Positions 51,554 through 62,200 of a DNA stretch of 64,000 bases are shown here, piece after piece. Made by a program: the position numbers and the translations under genes. The notes beneath the pieces are model-generated. The model had not been told where the DNA came from and ran no database searches. It saw only the letters and a list, made by a program, of their open reading frames with translations. Numbering within the stretch: the stretch's first letter is position 1; the number at the start of each line of letters is the position of its first letter. The DNA comes from Pseudomonas fluorescens (GTDB taxonomy: Bacteria > Pseudomonadota > Gammaproteobacteria > Pseudomonadales > Pseudomonadaceae): positions 5,456,001 through 5,520,000 of the forward strand of contig NZ_LT907842.1 of assembly GCF_900215245.1 (NCBI RefSeq), given 5' to 3'.

Positions 51554-54500
51554 CTAGATGCGAGGCGTGAGGCTTGTTCTTCCAGCTTCGAGATCTATGA
51601 CCACTACATCAATCCGAGATCGCAACGCTTCCGGAAGGCACTCTATCAAGGCTAGCCGCATGGCCTCAGGCGTACGGGGGGTAGGGACGCCCGAGGGCGG
51701 AACCTGCAGTCTTTTTCCCGTGTTGGACGGTAGTTCCCCAAACCAGAACACCAGGTAAATCCCGCAGCCATGCGAGCGCCAATCAATCAGATAGCGATCA
51801 TGCAATTGGTGGGTTGCACCCTGCCAAACCTCGTCATGCCACTGGCACTTGATCTCAATTGGAATCTGAAAGTCACCGCAGGCGAACGCGAGATCCACTC
51901 GCTTGGATTTGGGCATGTCAGCTTCTGTGAGCTCCCTGATACCGAACTGCTCCAGCTCTCGGCTGATGAGCATGGCAAAGCGGTCTCTGCAGATGTTCTC
52001 AACGTAGGGCACACCGTTGTCGCCCCAGAACACGCTTACCCGATCCAGGTCATCACCCAACAATTTTTTCTGAATCACGGAAAGCTCATCGAGCACCAGT
52101 GCTCTGAGGTCTACCATGTTCGTCGGCGGCCCCTCACGGAGCAGCGCACTTAAGGCACCTGGCTGAAGGGGGGCGAAGTCTTCCTCTGCACGCTTCTGTC
52201 GCTGCTCGGCCGCCATATGTAGAAGATCCAGGGTGTAGCTGTCTTCCGGCTCTGCAATCAGCTCCTGCAGGGCTTCAATTGCCTCGATCGAAGTATCGTC
52301 TGCGAGCCGCTGGATCATTGATCGAACGAAACTGGCAGCCTCAAAAGGAGATTTGCTTCCGTCACTCACCCACGGCCTGTTCTGGCGCGGCCAGGATCCT
52401 CGAAAATTGGATACGATCCATTTGACTTGAGCGGTATCGAGTACACGCTTTTGCCCTCGGCGCTCTCCGGGTACAAGCCTGATGATGGGCCAAATGAAAT
52501 CCGGATCGTCTTTGCCAATTACCGCAAGAGCCTCCCTGGATTCATTAAAGCTGACCAGAAAATCTACGGCCCGCCACATGAGCATCCGACTGACGGAGCT
52601 GAATTCAACGTCCGAGTAAAGCTTCGCGATCGCGCCCATTTCGTGCAGATGTTCTGGTGCGACCAAGAGATGGATCATCCTGTTCTCAACCGATTCTCCC
52701 ATCACGAGTTGGTCGCTGAGCCAGGCGGCAGAAAGGAGAGCAGCGGTTGCATGCCACTGGGGTTGAGAGAAGATTGCATTCATTGCTGAGATTTGTGGTT
52801 TGCCAGCCTTGATGCAGGGCTCAAGGCACAGCCAAGCGAAGTCATAACGACTCAGGGTGTCTCGCCTTGGCAAGTCATGGTTGCCAAATAACTCGTTTTC
52901 GAGAGCTTCGCACAGGGACGAAAGGTCGTTGGGAAGAAGCGTTATCTGATTGTGCAAGCAAGCAATCAAAGCGGATAGGAGAACGGGTGATTGGATGTCT
53001 GAGAAGCCTTCACCCGCGCGCAGCCTGGCCAGTAAGCCGGCAACCATAGGTAGAGAGTAGTTCCACATCTTCTCCTCAGCAGGACTGTGAGCCACATCAT
53101 GGGGAGACGGCAGGTCATCGCGGTGTAGCACGGCTTCAAAGCCTACAATGGCATCGTCGGCAAACTCGGCACCAAGCCACGCCGTGAGGGCCTCAACTGA
53201 GTTAAGGTGCACGTCGTAAACGTCGTGGTGGCCCAGGTAGTAACTGGCCGCAAGGAGTATCTCCCGCAGATCGCCATTTCGCAGAGATGAACGGTGCTGA
53301 AGATAGTGGTCGCGATCGGCTTCATACTGAACGCGGAGCGCTTCTATTCGCTTCGCCTGCCTCAACTCTCTTTGAATCGCATGTTCGGATTTGCCTGGAT
53401 TTTCCAGCGTGTAGACATAGGCCTCTAGCTCAGAGTCATCTCGTTGGAATTTTCGGCTGACAGCTCGAACATCAGGGTCAAACGTGCGATTTCTACACGC
53501 TATCAACATCAAATCACGCCATTGCGCCCGGGCTTTCTCATCCTGAGTGCTAAAGAGAGCCAGTCGCTCCAGAAAAAAGAGCAAGTCGGACTTGCGGCTT
53601 GCAAGCCCCAAAAGGCGATCCTCCAGATCACAATTCTGTGACCAGACGGAGCTGGCAGATTCCTGATCATGCAGCACATACTGCTGGACGGCATGCCTGA
53701 GATCGTCGGCATTGTCGAGATGGGCGTTGAGTGTTTTCCTCTCAGGTACATCATAAAGGTCAAGCCGGTGGATAGCGCCTAGCCAGTTCCAGAGAAGCGC
53801 GGCATCTTCTGGGCAGTCGGTGAGTACGTTTTCAGTGATGACGCGGCTGATAAGAAGCGCGATAAGACCGACCAAGTAGCTTGGTGGCTCAGTTTCACTA
53901 AAGTCGACCGGAACGCATTGCTCGGTGAGCAGGCTCAGCAGCTTTGGAATCCTACTGAGAGCCAGTTTTTGGCTAAAAGGTAGCCAGTAGACTCCGCCAG
54001 ATGTCCTTGAGGATGCTCTAGGTAGCGAGCAGACATACAGCCCTGAGCATGCCAGGATATTCATGGCCAGAAGCTCATCGCTTACGTCAAAATCATTCGC
54101 CTCGATGACGAACAGCGCAAGCTCGAACGACACGTCAGTATACGACTGATGTAATCGATCAATCATGCTCTGCCGGCGTGCCCGGTCACAGGAAGGCAGC
54201 AGAGCCTGTACAGCATGCTTGCGCTCTGAAAAAGCATGTCGATCCGAAAACACCACACCGTCAAGAGCGTCTTCGAGCGACCTGGCCAACGGAGTGCCCG
54301 TGAGACCCTCGATCAGAAGGGCCCTTAAGTGAACATTGCTGTCCGGCGATGTAATGATCGTCTCGATTTTGCTTACCAAGTGATCATGCATCAGGCCACT
54401 GGCCTTATGACTGCCCCAATCCTGGGATCTAAAAAATGGATCTGTTTGCGACAGGGATGTAAGCGCGTCGAGCATGCTTTGAGCTTGCTCTGCAGTGAGG

Positions 54501-55696
54501 TTCGCCGTCTCGCCATACCGCAACACGCCATATGGATCGGCTGCAATCACCGCAGATGACATAGCTTGGCTGTGGTAAGACAACCACGCGTGCAGGCCTC
54601 GCAAACTCGCAGGCACACTGCCGCCGGTGCGAAACTGAGCGAGCACTCTCTTCTGTGCTTGAGTGGTTATTGCGACCTTTGACAGCCATCGAGCCCCGAG
54701 AAACTCTGCAACCACGCGATGTATGGGCTTTGCCCGTTCCGGGCCAACCGTCTGGAACAGTTTTGAGGAAAAAACCGCTTGTGCGGCTTCCGCCTCGGGC
54801 AGCTCGCTGAGCTCTGCAAGCCTGACATCCCCTACTACGAGATGATTAGGGCCGGAGCGACTGATCGCGTCCCCGCTCGCGAGTAGCAATCCCGCGCAGA
54901 GAGCCCCAGCGGCCGAAAGCGCTTGTTCTTCAGAAAGAAGGCCAAGCGCGCCGTCAATACGGTGAGGGTCATGCTCAGGCCAGAGTAGAGTGCACACCCG
55001 TTCGAAGAGGCCCCCACGTGTAGCAGGGAGAGTCCTGTCAGCAACAGCGACTTTGCCAATGAGGCTAAGAGTCAGAGGATTATGGTAGAGCTCGGCAATC
55101 CCTTGATCCTCAAGGTGATCAAGGACATGATCCACATCGAGCTCTGGGTAGAGCTGGCGCATGAAAGCAAAGGCATCAAACCTCGTAAACGCTTCGATGG
55201 TTAGGATGCTGGGGGCTGAGCCATAAATTTGCGCTAGGTTCACAACATTGCGTGACTGCCATTCTCTCGACCTGCAGCAAAGGATGAAGTCGGGATGCCC
55301 GGCATCCTCAAGCTTCCCTAACACCATATCCACAGCATCGCTATCCCGCCGCGCCATGGCTTCGTCGAGCCCATCTATCAACAGAGGTTTACCAGGAAAA
55401 TGAAAACGCCCCGGGTTGCCGCTGGCGATGAACCGTTGCGCGCTGATTGGCCGGACGTCTAAGCGCCGTCCTAATTCCTCAATCAGCTGGCTTTTACCCA
55501 TGCCCGGCTCCCCCAATATGACCTTGGGGCCTGCAATGGCAAGGATACCATCCTCATCAACGATGGCTAGACAGCCAGATGATTCGTTGTTTTCAAGACG
55601 CAGATGGCGAGAAAAATACCGCTCGATTGTCACGTTTGAACAGCTCCATGCTTGCCCGGCGGCGCTCGACGTCGGCGGATGCGTAGAGAGCATCAT
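51554..55696 (-). CDS. Large NACHT/STAND-type NTPase with C-terminal nuclease-like domain
   Basis: A 1380-aa protein from ATG 55696 (MMLSTHPP); an in-frame ATG at 55825 would add 43 residues of atypical composition. The NTPase domain follows about 50 residues: Walker A VILGEPGMGKSQLI, Walker B LLIDGLDEA and a sensor CRSREWQS. A helical region of about 900 aa then forms a presumed sensor or repeat platform. The C-terminal 110 residues contain VDLAF, then PIEIKCQ, a PD-(D/E)xK-like D-ExK pattern, followed by a helix with HDRY. Avs (AVAST) proteins carry their effector at the N-terminus; here it is at the C-terminus. Defence function is likely but unproven. Confidence 0.7.
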   Translation of the reverse strand: MMLSTHPPTSSAAGQAWSCSNVTIERYFSRHLRLENNESSGCLAIVDEDGILAIAGPKVILGEPGMGKSQLIEELGRRLDVRPISAQRFIASGNPGRFHFPGKPLLIDGLDEAMARRDSDAVDMVLGKLEDAGHPDFILCCRSREWQSRNVVNLAQIYGSAPSILTIEAFTRFDAFAFMRQLYPELDVDHVLDHLEDQGIAELYHNPLTLSLIGKVAVADRTLPATRGGLFERVCTLLWPEHDPHRIDGALGLLSEEQALSAAGALCAGLLLASGDAISRSGPNHLVVGDVRLAELSELPEAEAAQAVFSSKLFQTVGPERAKPIHRVVAEFLGARWLSKVAITTQAQKRVLAQFRTGGSVPASLRGLHAWLSYHSQAMSSAVIAADPYGVLRYGETANLTAEQAQSMLDALTSLSQTDPFFRSQDWGSHKASGLMHDHLVSKIETIITSPDSNVHLRALLIEGLTGTPLARSLEDALDGVVFSDRHAFSERKHAVQALLPSCDRARRQSMIDRLHQSYTDVSFELALFVIEANDFDVSDELLAMNILACSGLYVCSLPRASSRTSGGVYWLPFSQKLALSRIPKLLSLLTEQCVPVDFSETEPPSYLVGLIALLISRVITENVLTDCPEDAALLWNWLGAIHRLDLYDVPERKTLNAHLDNADDLRHAVQQYVLHDQESASSVWSQNCDLEDRLLGLASRKSDLLFFLERLALFSTQDEKARAQWRDLMLIACRNRTFDPDVRAVSRKFQRDDSELEAYVYTLENPGKSEHAIQRELRQAKRIEALRVQYEADRDHYLQHRSSLRNGDLREILLAASYYLGHHDVYDVHLNSVEALTAWLGAEFADDAIVGFEAVLHRDDLPSPHDVAHSPAEEKMWNYSLPMVAGLLARLRAGEGFSDIQSPVLLSALIACLHNQITLLPNDLSSLCEALENELFGNHDLPRRDTLSRYDFAWLCLEPCIKAGKPQISAMNAIFSQPQWHATAALLSAAWLSDQLVMGESVENRMIHLLVAPEHLHEMGAIAKLYSDVEFSSVSRMLMWRAVDFLVSFNESREALAVIGKDDPDFIWPIIRLVPGERRGQKRVLDTAQVKWIVSNFRGSWPRQNRPWVSDGSKSPFEAASFVRSMIQRLADDTSIEAIEALQELIAEPEDSYTLDLLHMAAEQRQKRAEEDFAPLQPGALSALLREGPPTNMVDLRALVLDELSVIQKKLLGDDLDRVSVFWGDNGVPYVENICRDRFAMLISRELEQFGIRELTEADMPKSKRVDLAFACGDFQIPIEIKCQWHDEVWQGATHQLHDRYLIDWRSHGCGIYLVFWFGELPSNTGKRLQVPPSGVPTPRTPEAMRLALIECLPEALRSRIDVVVIDLEAGRTSLTPRI

Positions 55697-56035
55697 AACT
55701 TCCGTTTGACGGGAAATCAGCTTTGAACTCGAAGGGTAGGGGGAACTAAAGTTAGCCGCTATGCCGTTGCCTGCAACGCTGTCCAGGACAACCGGAGCGC
55801 GCAGCCCGGGAAGCCTGGAGGGCATTAAACGTTTCCGTGCGTAGAGGGCATCCAGGTGTACATAACAGCAGGTGCATGATCACAAACTTGAAGATCAGTC
55901 CTTGGTCGCAGGTATTCGCCAGAGCGGAACCAACTGGGATAGTTCCAGCCCAGAGATCTGAACCTATCCATGCGCGCGTCCGAAAGCCCTGAAGATTGGG
56001 ATAGAATTGCGCCTATTTGGGTGTAGGAATCGTGT

Positions 56036-58846
56036 ATGTTTTTGGAATGGACGCCATCTAGGTTAGGGCGCTTACTGACTAGATCAGCCAACTGGCGTCT
56101 CCTCGTCGAAAGCGATCGTCTTGTCGTGGCCGTCGGTGGGGAGCAATACCACATAGCACCAGAAACGCTCCCAAGCTTTGAAATCAAAAGCCGCATGCTC
56201 TGGTCGGAACTGGTGTGGCCTGCAGGCACCGGCGTGCGCTTTGGTGGACTCTCGAACCTACGCGCTCCAGCTCTGCACCGTGCACTGAACGATCTCCTCA
56301 AACGATCCCGCTGCCAACGCTTCGATTCCTACTACGCCAAGCTGTCCCGGTGGCTCGCAGAGGCTGACCATGCCTTAGCAACCGCTGATCAAAAGCACCG
56401 CTGGCTTACCTATGAAAACCAGCAAGCATTACTGGGTAGCAAACCAAGCCTGGAGTTGAGCGTAGCGGCGCTAAAAGAGCTACTTGACACCCCAGAGGTG
56501 AGGGCCCATCTGAATGATGGGTATGCCCAAGCTGAGCTCGATATCGAACGGTGGACGTCTGATTGGGCGAGCACATGGGAAGAGCGCAACAAGCTGCACA
56601 CGAAGCGAGAGCTTCGTAACTGCCGGCAGATTTTCGACAAGGTAGAAAGTAAGCCTTTGACTGACGAGCAGGCAGAGGCGGTGGTGTGCTTTGACAACCG
56701 GGTTCAGGTTGTCGCATCGGCGGGCTCTGGTAAGACCTCCACGATGATCGCAAAGGCTATCTATGCCATGCATCGGGAGATTGTCAGCCCCAAATCTATC
56801 GTCATGCTGGCTTACAACAAGGATGCGGCTGCAGAGCTTCAAGCGCGGGCCAAAGCCTCTCTTGAACGGCTTGGCAAGCCTAACATCGAGATCGCAGCCA
56901 TGACGTTCCATTCATTAGGGCTGAAGATCATAGGTTCGGCTACCGGAAGCACACCGCATGTGCCCGCTTGGGCACGCAAAGAAAGTCTCGCGTTGGCCAG
57001 GCTAGCCGCGATTGTTGATGACCTCAAAGATAAGTCTCCAGCGTTCCGTACGCGCTGGGATATTTTCCGCTTGGTGTTTGGTCGACACCTACCTCTTTCA
57101 CGCAATGACAAGCTCTTCGATACGACAAACTCGGACGGCGAGGGGAAGCTGGTCACTCTAAAAGGCGAGGAGGTGGCCAGCCAGGAGGAGTGCATCATTG
57201 CCAACTGGCTTTTTTACAACGGGGTCGAGTACCAGTACGAACGTGAGTACGAGCACCCGACCGCTACGGCGGAACATCGCCAGTACTTCCCGGATTTTTT
57301 CTACCCTGGTCTAAATCTCTACCATGAGCATTTTGCTCTGGACGCAGAGGGCCAGCCCCCCGAGCAGTTCAAGAAGTACCTGGAAGGGGTGGCTTGGAAA
57401 CGTCAGATCCACAAGCAGAAGGGAACGCACCTGATCGAGACGCTTTCTCACCAAGTCCGCAGTGGGGAAGCGTTCACCCATCTGGCTAAAGAGCTCACCG
57501 ACAGGGGCATCAAGCTCGATCCCAACCCTGATCGGCCGATTCCATTTAATGGTTTGGAACCCATCAAACATGCCGACCTACTTGGACTGATCCGTACGTT
57601 CATTAACCATTTCAAAAGCAACTGCTATACGGAACAGGACTTGAAAGCTCGCGTGGCTGAGATGGACAGCGGCGCCTTCAAGTACCGGTTCAACATGTTC
57701 GTAGACCTGCTGATCCCGGTGGTCAAGAAATGGGATAAAGCCTTGGCAGAAGAGAACGGAATCGACTTCGAAGACATGATTAACAAAGCTGCAGGATATT
57801 TGGAGGCCGGTCACCGGTCGCCATACGACCTGGTTATGGCTGACGAATATCAGGACGCATCGCGTGCCCGGGCGCGGCTTTGCAAAGCCCTCGTTCGTCA
57901 GCCTAATCGGTTTCTGTTCGCCGTCGGGGACGACTGGCAATCGATCAACCGATTCGCGGGTGCAGACGTTTCCGTAATGACAGGTTTCAAACCCTGGTAC
58001 GGCCATGGCCAGGTGCTTCGGCTAGAAAAGACATTTAGATGCCCTCAGGCCATTTGTGACGTCTCCAGCCGATTCGTGTCGAAGAACCCAGCGCAATTCA
58101 AGAAGAGCGTGAACTCTGTGACGGCGCCCATCGGGCCGGCCTTCCAGACTATACAGGTTGAGCACCGGAACAAGGTAGCCCAAGCGGTTGATAAATATGT
58201 CGAGCGCCTTTACCAGCAGATCTGCGATGGAAGCGTGCCATTGGGACGGGGCGGCAAAGTGAATGTCTTCGTATTGGGGCGCTACAAGCTTGATGCCAAA
58301 TTCCTGAGTCACGATTGGCAGCAACGTTTTGGCGATCGTATGGCGTTCAGGTTCAAGACCGTGCATACCTCAAAGGGTGACGAGGCTGACTATGTGATTC
58401 TCCCAGGCATGGTCATGCGGGGGTTTCCAAACGTTAAAGTTGACGATCCACTGTTCTCCCTGGTTATGCCGCAGGGCGACACGTTTCCATCCAGTGAGGA
58501 ACGCCGGCTGTTCTACGTCGCACTCACAAGGGCAAGGCGCAGCGTTGCGATGTTCACAGTCGCAGGGCGCCGCTCATCTTTCCTGCAAGAGTTGATCGAC
58601 GAAGGTGTCGTAGCTCCCTGTGATAACAACGGACGAGCGATAACACAGCCGGCGTCCGCTGAACTCAAGCCCGATAGGGTTTCTGCCGGGGCGGCCACTG
58701 CGCAAGCTCCCGCCAAGGCCAAGGGGCCTGTCTGTCCAGGCTGTAAGGTAGGGGAGCTGATATGGCGACGAGGGCCGTACGGAGAATTCCAATCCTGCTC
58801 AACCTTTCCCAAGTGCAAATACAAGCCGCCGAAGAAACGCATGTAG
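56036..58846 (+). CDS. HelD/UvrD-type SF1 helicase with inserted nuclease-like domain and zinc finger
   Basis: A 936-aa SF1A helicase. The N-terminal 200 residues resemble DNA helicase IV (WTPSRLGRLLT, LRLVV-type strands). Motif I is VASAGSGKTST near 226-236, motif II MADEYQDASR, motif III AVGDDWQSINRF, motif IV/V HTSKGDEADYV, and motif VI FYVALTRARRS. An insertion of about 170 aa (residues 395-560) contains YEREYEHP and QYFPDFFYP, which recall a restriction-nuclease-like fold. The C-terminus has a topoisomerase-type zinc finger (CPGC...CSTFPKC). At 936 aa it is much longer than E. coli HelD (684). It is divergent from the NACHT-type gene. Confidence 0.8.
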   Translation: MFLEWTPSRLGRLLTRSANWRLLVESDRLVVAVGGEQYHIAPETLPSFEIKSRMLWSELVWPAGTGVRFGGLSNLRAPALHRALNDLLKRSRCQRFDSYYAKLSRWLAEADHALATADQKHRWLTYENQQALLGSKPSLELSVAALKELLDTPEVRAHLNDGYAQAELDIERWTSDWASTWEERNKLHTKRELRNCRQIFDKVESKPLTDEQAEAVVCFDNRVQVVASAGSGKTSTMIAKAIYAMHREIVSPKSIVMLAYNKDAAAELQARAKASLERLGKPNIEIAAMTFHSLGLKIIGSATGSTPHVPAWARKESLALARLAAIVDDLKDKSPAFRTRWDIFRLVFGRHLPLSRNDKLFDTTNSDGEGKLVTLKGEEVASQEECIIANWLFYNGVEYQYEREYEHPTATAEHRQYFPDFFYPGLNLYHEHFALDAEGQPPEQFKKYLEGVAWKRQIHKQKGTHLIETLSHQVRSGEAFTHLAKELTDRGIKLDPNPDRPIPFNGLEPIKHADLLGLIRTFINHFKSNCYTEQDLKARVAEMDSGAFKYRFNMFVDLLIPVVKKWDKALAEENGIDFEDMINKAAGYLEAGHRSPYDLVMADEYQDASRARARLCKALVRQPNRFLFAVGDDWQSINRFAGADVSVMTGFKPWYGHGQVLRLEKTFRCPQAICDVSSRFVSKNPAQFKKSVNSVTAPIGPAFQTIQVEHRNKVAQAVDKYVERLYQQICDGSVPLGRGGKVNVFVLGRYKLDAKFLSHDWQQRFGDRMAFRFKTVHTSKGDEADYVILPGMVMRGFPNVKVDDPLFSLVMPQGDTFPSSEERRLFYVALTRARRSVAMFTVAGRRSSFLQELIDEGVVAPCDNNGRAITQPASAELKPDRVSAGAATAQAPAKAKGPVCPGCKVGELIWRRGPYGEFQSCSTFPKCKYKPPKKRM

Positions 58847-59289
58847 GGCCGTCAGTCGTGAGCCTCCAACATGAACTCGGATATTTTGCAGGCGAGGGTA
58901 TGCGCGGGCAACAAGTCATTCACCGCGCATGCCGGTGCTAATCTTTTGTTGGCGGCTAACGGCTTACCGACACTCCGTATGCACACAACGTCCAAGCTCC
59001 CAAGATTCTCGATCCGGCAGCACCGGATAGGCCGGCCCAAATAACGTTTTTCTTAGCCTGATTAATCCTCTCCCGGCCTGGTCATGCATGCGGATCGTGC
59101 AGAGGTTAAGCTAGCGCCTAGCTCTTGCCTGGTGAACAAAGGGTTCGCAGGCGAAGATGGCCGTGAGCTATCATCCGAATCCTCGTATCAGGCTCACCGG
59201 AAGTTCACCTTCCCGCTCAGACCCAAGATCGATCATTCAGTCTTCGGCAAATGAATGCCTGGTAGCCGCCAGCCTGCTTGGAGACACGG
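58847..59289. other. 443-bp gap between the helicase and YobI-like genes
   Basis: No reading frame with a known domain was seen. A GGAG ribosome site directly precedes the YobI-like ATG. No clear terminator or repeat was found, so the two flanking genes may be transcribed separately or together. Confidence 0.4.
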
Positions 59290-62200
59290 ATGTTCATTCG
59301 CTTGCGCGCCACTTATCACCGGGCATTACATGCCTATATCGTCTGGAACAACGAGACTCGCCGCAAGCTGGCCGCCCTGAAGCGATACCCTTGCGCGGTC
59401 GCCGCTGCTTACAAGGCCGCAAATGCGTTCTTGGCCACGCCTACTCATGAGAATCTGTTCCAGCCGCTAACCCCCGTGCTCATTGAACCTGGGAAGATAC
59501 AGCGGTATGAGCGTGAGTTATTGAACGGTCTGAGGAACGATCAAGTCAGGAACATCGCTATTACGGGGGAGTACGGGGCAGGGAAGAGCAGCGTGCTTCG
59601 CACCTTCGTCCACCGCCACCCAGAGTTTGTCTACGCGTTTGTTTCGTTGGCTACCTTCGGCAAGGATAACGAAATCTCCGGGGCGTCTGATCTTGTTAGC
59701 GATACCGACGTGGCCTCGGATTCTTCGCGGCCCTCCGAATCCTCCACCAAAGCAGGGCAGGAATCTAAATCCGAGGCAAACAAGGCTGAATCCGATCTCG
59801 TTGTTCGGATCGAGGAGACGATCGTCCAGCAGCTGCTGTACGCCGTCCCAGCAAAGACGCTTCCCAAGACCCGCCTTAAGAGAATCGATCAGGCTTCCGG
59901 CCTGAAGATCTGGTGGAAAACGCTCTGCTATGGCGCCCTTATTTTGGCAGCGCTGAGACTTTACGTTCCTGTGGCAGAAAAGCTGCCAAAGATCGAACCG
60001 AGTTGGCTCATGGAATGGCTGCTGTTGATCCCGAGCCCGCTAGCCGTCGGGATCGCCGCGTTAGGGTGCATACACCTGCTACACACGTGTCTGAGGCTGG
60101 GTTCGCTGTTTAGTATCGATGGGTTGACGATCAAAGGCGGCAAACTGGAGACCACTCACCATGGCTCCGTCCTGCACAAAAATATCGATGAGATCATTTA
60201 CTGCTTTGAGCGCAGCAGCATCGACGTGGTGATCATTGAGGATCTCGACCGGTTCGGCATCCATGACGTGTTCACCCGATTGCGAGAAATCAATTTCATC
60301 ATCAAGCAATCACCTCAGGTGGGAAGACCTGTCTATTTCGTCTATGCGCTACGCGATGAAATGTTCGTCGTTGGCGAAAAGACTAAGTTTTTTGACCTCA
60401 TCGTTCCAGTGATCCCCGTGATCAATTCGGAAAACTCCCAAGAAAAGATGATAGAGCTGCTGAACCATCGAACCTTCAAATCGAAACCTTTGGGCGAACA
60501 CCTCGACCGTCGACTGGTGGAGACGGTCTGCTACTACATCGATGACCTCCGGCTGGTGAAAAATATCGTCAATGAATTCGATATGTTCTCAAATATACTT
60601 GCCAGCGGCTTAAGCCTAGAGCCAGACAAGCTGTTTGCGATTGTCGCCATTCGAAATCTGCATCCCGGAGCGTACGCCGACTTGGTCAAACGCCGAGGGG
60701 CGATTTATGGCGTCATCAAGGGACTGGCTGCCTGGAAAACCCAGCAAAACAGCGCCAATGCCAAGCGACTTGATGAATTGCGGCGTGAGCGAGATGACCG
60801 GGTCTTCGAACTGGCTAACAATGTCACTGAGTTGAGGGCCTACGTGTGGTTCACGCTTCTTCGACTGACCGAAATGGACACGGCAACCCATGTCCTAATC
60901 ACTGGTACCCAGTACACGCCAAAGCAGTTCGTGACCGACGAGGTGTTCGACGTATTCATGAATCACGCCGGGCCCCTCTCAATGGTTGTCTTGGATCAAT
61001 ACGGGCGGGCCAGAAACCAATCTAGAAATGTCTCGAAGGCTGAGCTGCTCACCGCTACATCCTATGAGCGGCGCCATGCTTTGCTTGGGCGGCGACTCAG
61101 CACAATCGCGGACGAAATCGCAGCGGTGCAGAAGCAATCGGATCAGGTCATCCGGATGTCCTTCAGTGCTGCCGTCAAAAAAGGCTACGGGGAGGTCGTA
61201 AGAAACAAACTTCCAGGCTTGAACGTCGTGAGCTATCTGATGCTGCACGGTTTCCTCGACGCCGACTACACGGACTACCTCGGTTATTTCTATCAAGGTT
61301 CGCTGACACCTGGTGACAAAGATCTGATCCTTTCGCTGAGACGTGGTGTGCTGCCTGAGGTATCCACGCCTGTCGATAGCCCGAGTACCGTGCTGGAGAA
61401 GCTTAAGAGCGACGAGCTGGACGAGGGCAGGGGGATCATCGTCGACTTGATCGCCTGTCTCAGCGCCCGACCAACCTCGTTCGCAACTAACTCAGCAGAT
61501 GCCCAGCTAAGCCACATACTTAAGAGCGGCCTCAACGAACACCCCGAACGAATGGCCGTCGCTGTACGCGATCTTATGAACCGAACAGAAGCGGCTGAAT
61601 TTATCCGCGCTGTGTACCGCCTAGAACCCAAACTGTTTCAGAGCCTTTTCGACGCCAGGGACACGGGGGACGCTGGCGGCGTGTTTGAAGGAAGCGAGGC
61701 TCGTCAGTCCCTCGTCAAAGTAATCGCCGACAACCTGTCAGAATCCGACTTTAAGACCCTTGCCGATGGCGCTTCAACAGATCTAGTTCCTACGATCGAC
61801 TGGCTGGAAGATGCATCACGGCTGATGCCAGGATTAGAGAGCAATGTAGGAGCTTGGGCGTGGCTCAGGGCTTACCCAGTCCAGTTTGCCTCACTGGGCC
61901 ATATGATGAGTCTCGCAGACCTCGAAAGGCTGATCGACTGGCGCTGCATCAAGATCAACATGCCAATGCTATCGCTGATATGCGCGAAGTCGGAAGCTGG
62001 ACAGCATTCCACAGACGCCAAATCCGAACCTGCAGATGTGGGCATCGTGTCTCTGCGTAGACTGCAGGCTTTGGGCATCAATGGGCTCGGTGATTATCTG
62101 CTATCACACGCCGATGAGCTCAGTAGCGCATTGCTAGGTCAGTCTGCTGTCCTGGATGAATCAAGCGATTCCTTGGCCAGTTTACTAGCAGAACTGGACA

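Noticed and set aside
55825..56301. 158-aa minus-strand frame over the start of the helicase gene
   Set aside because: Antisense to the N-terminal helicase coding region, Arg/Ser-rich shadow composition.
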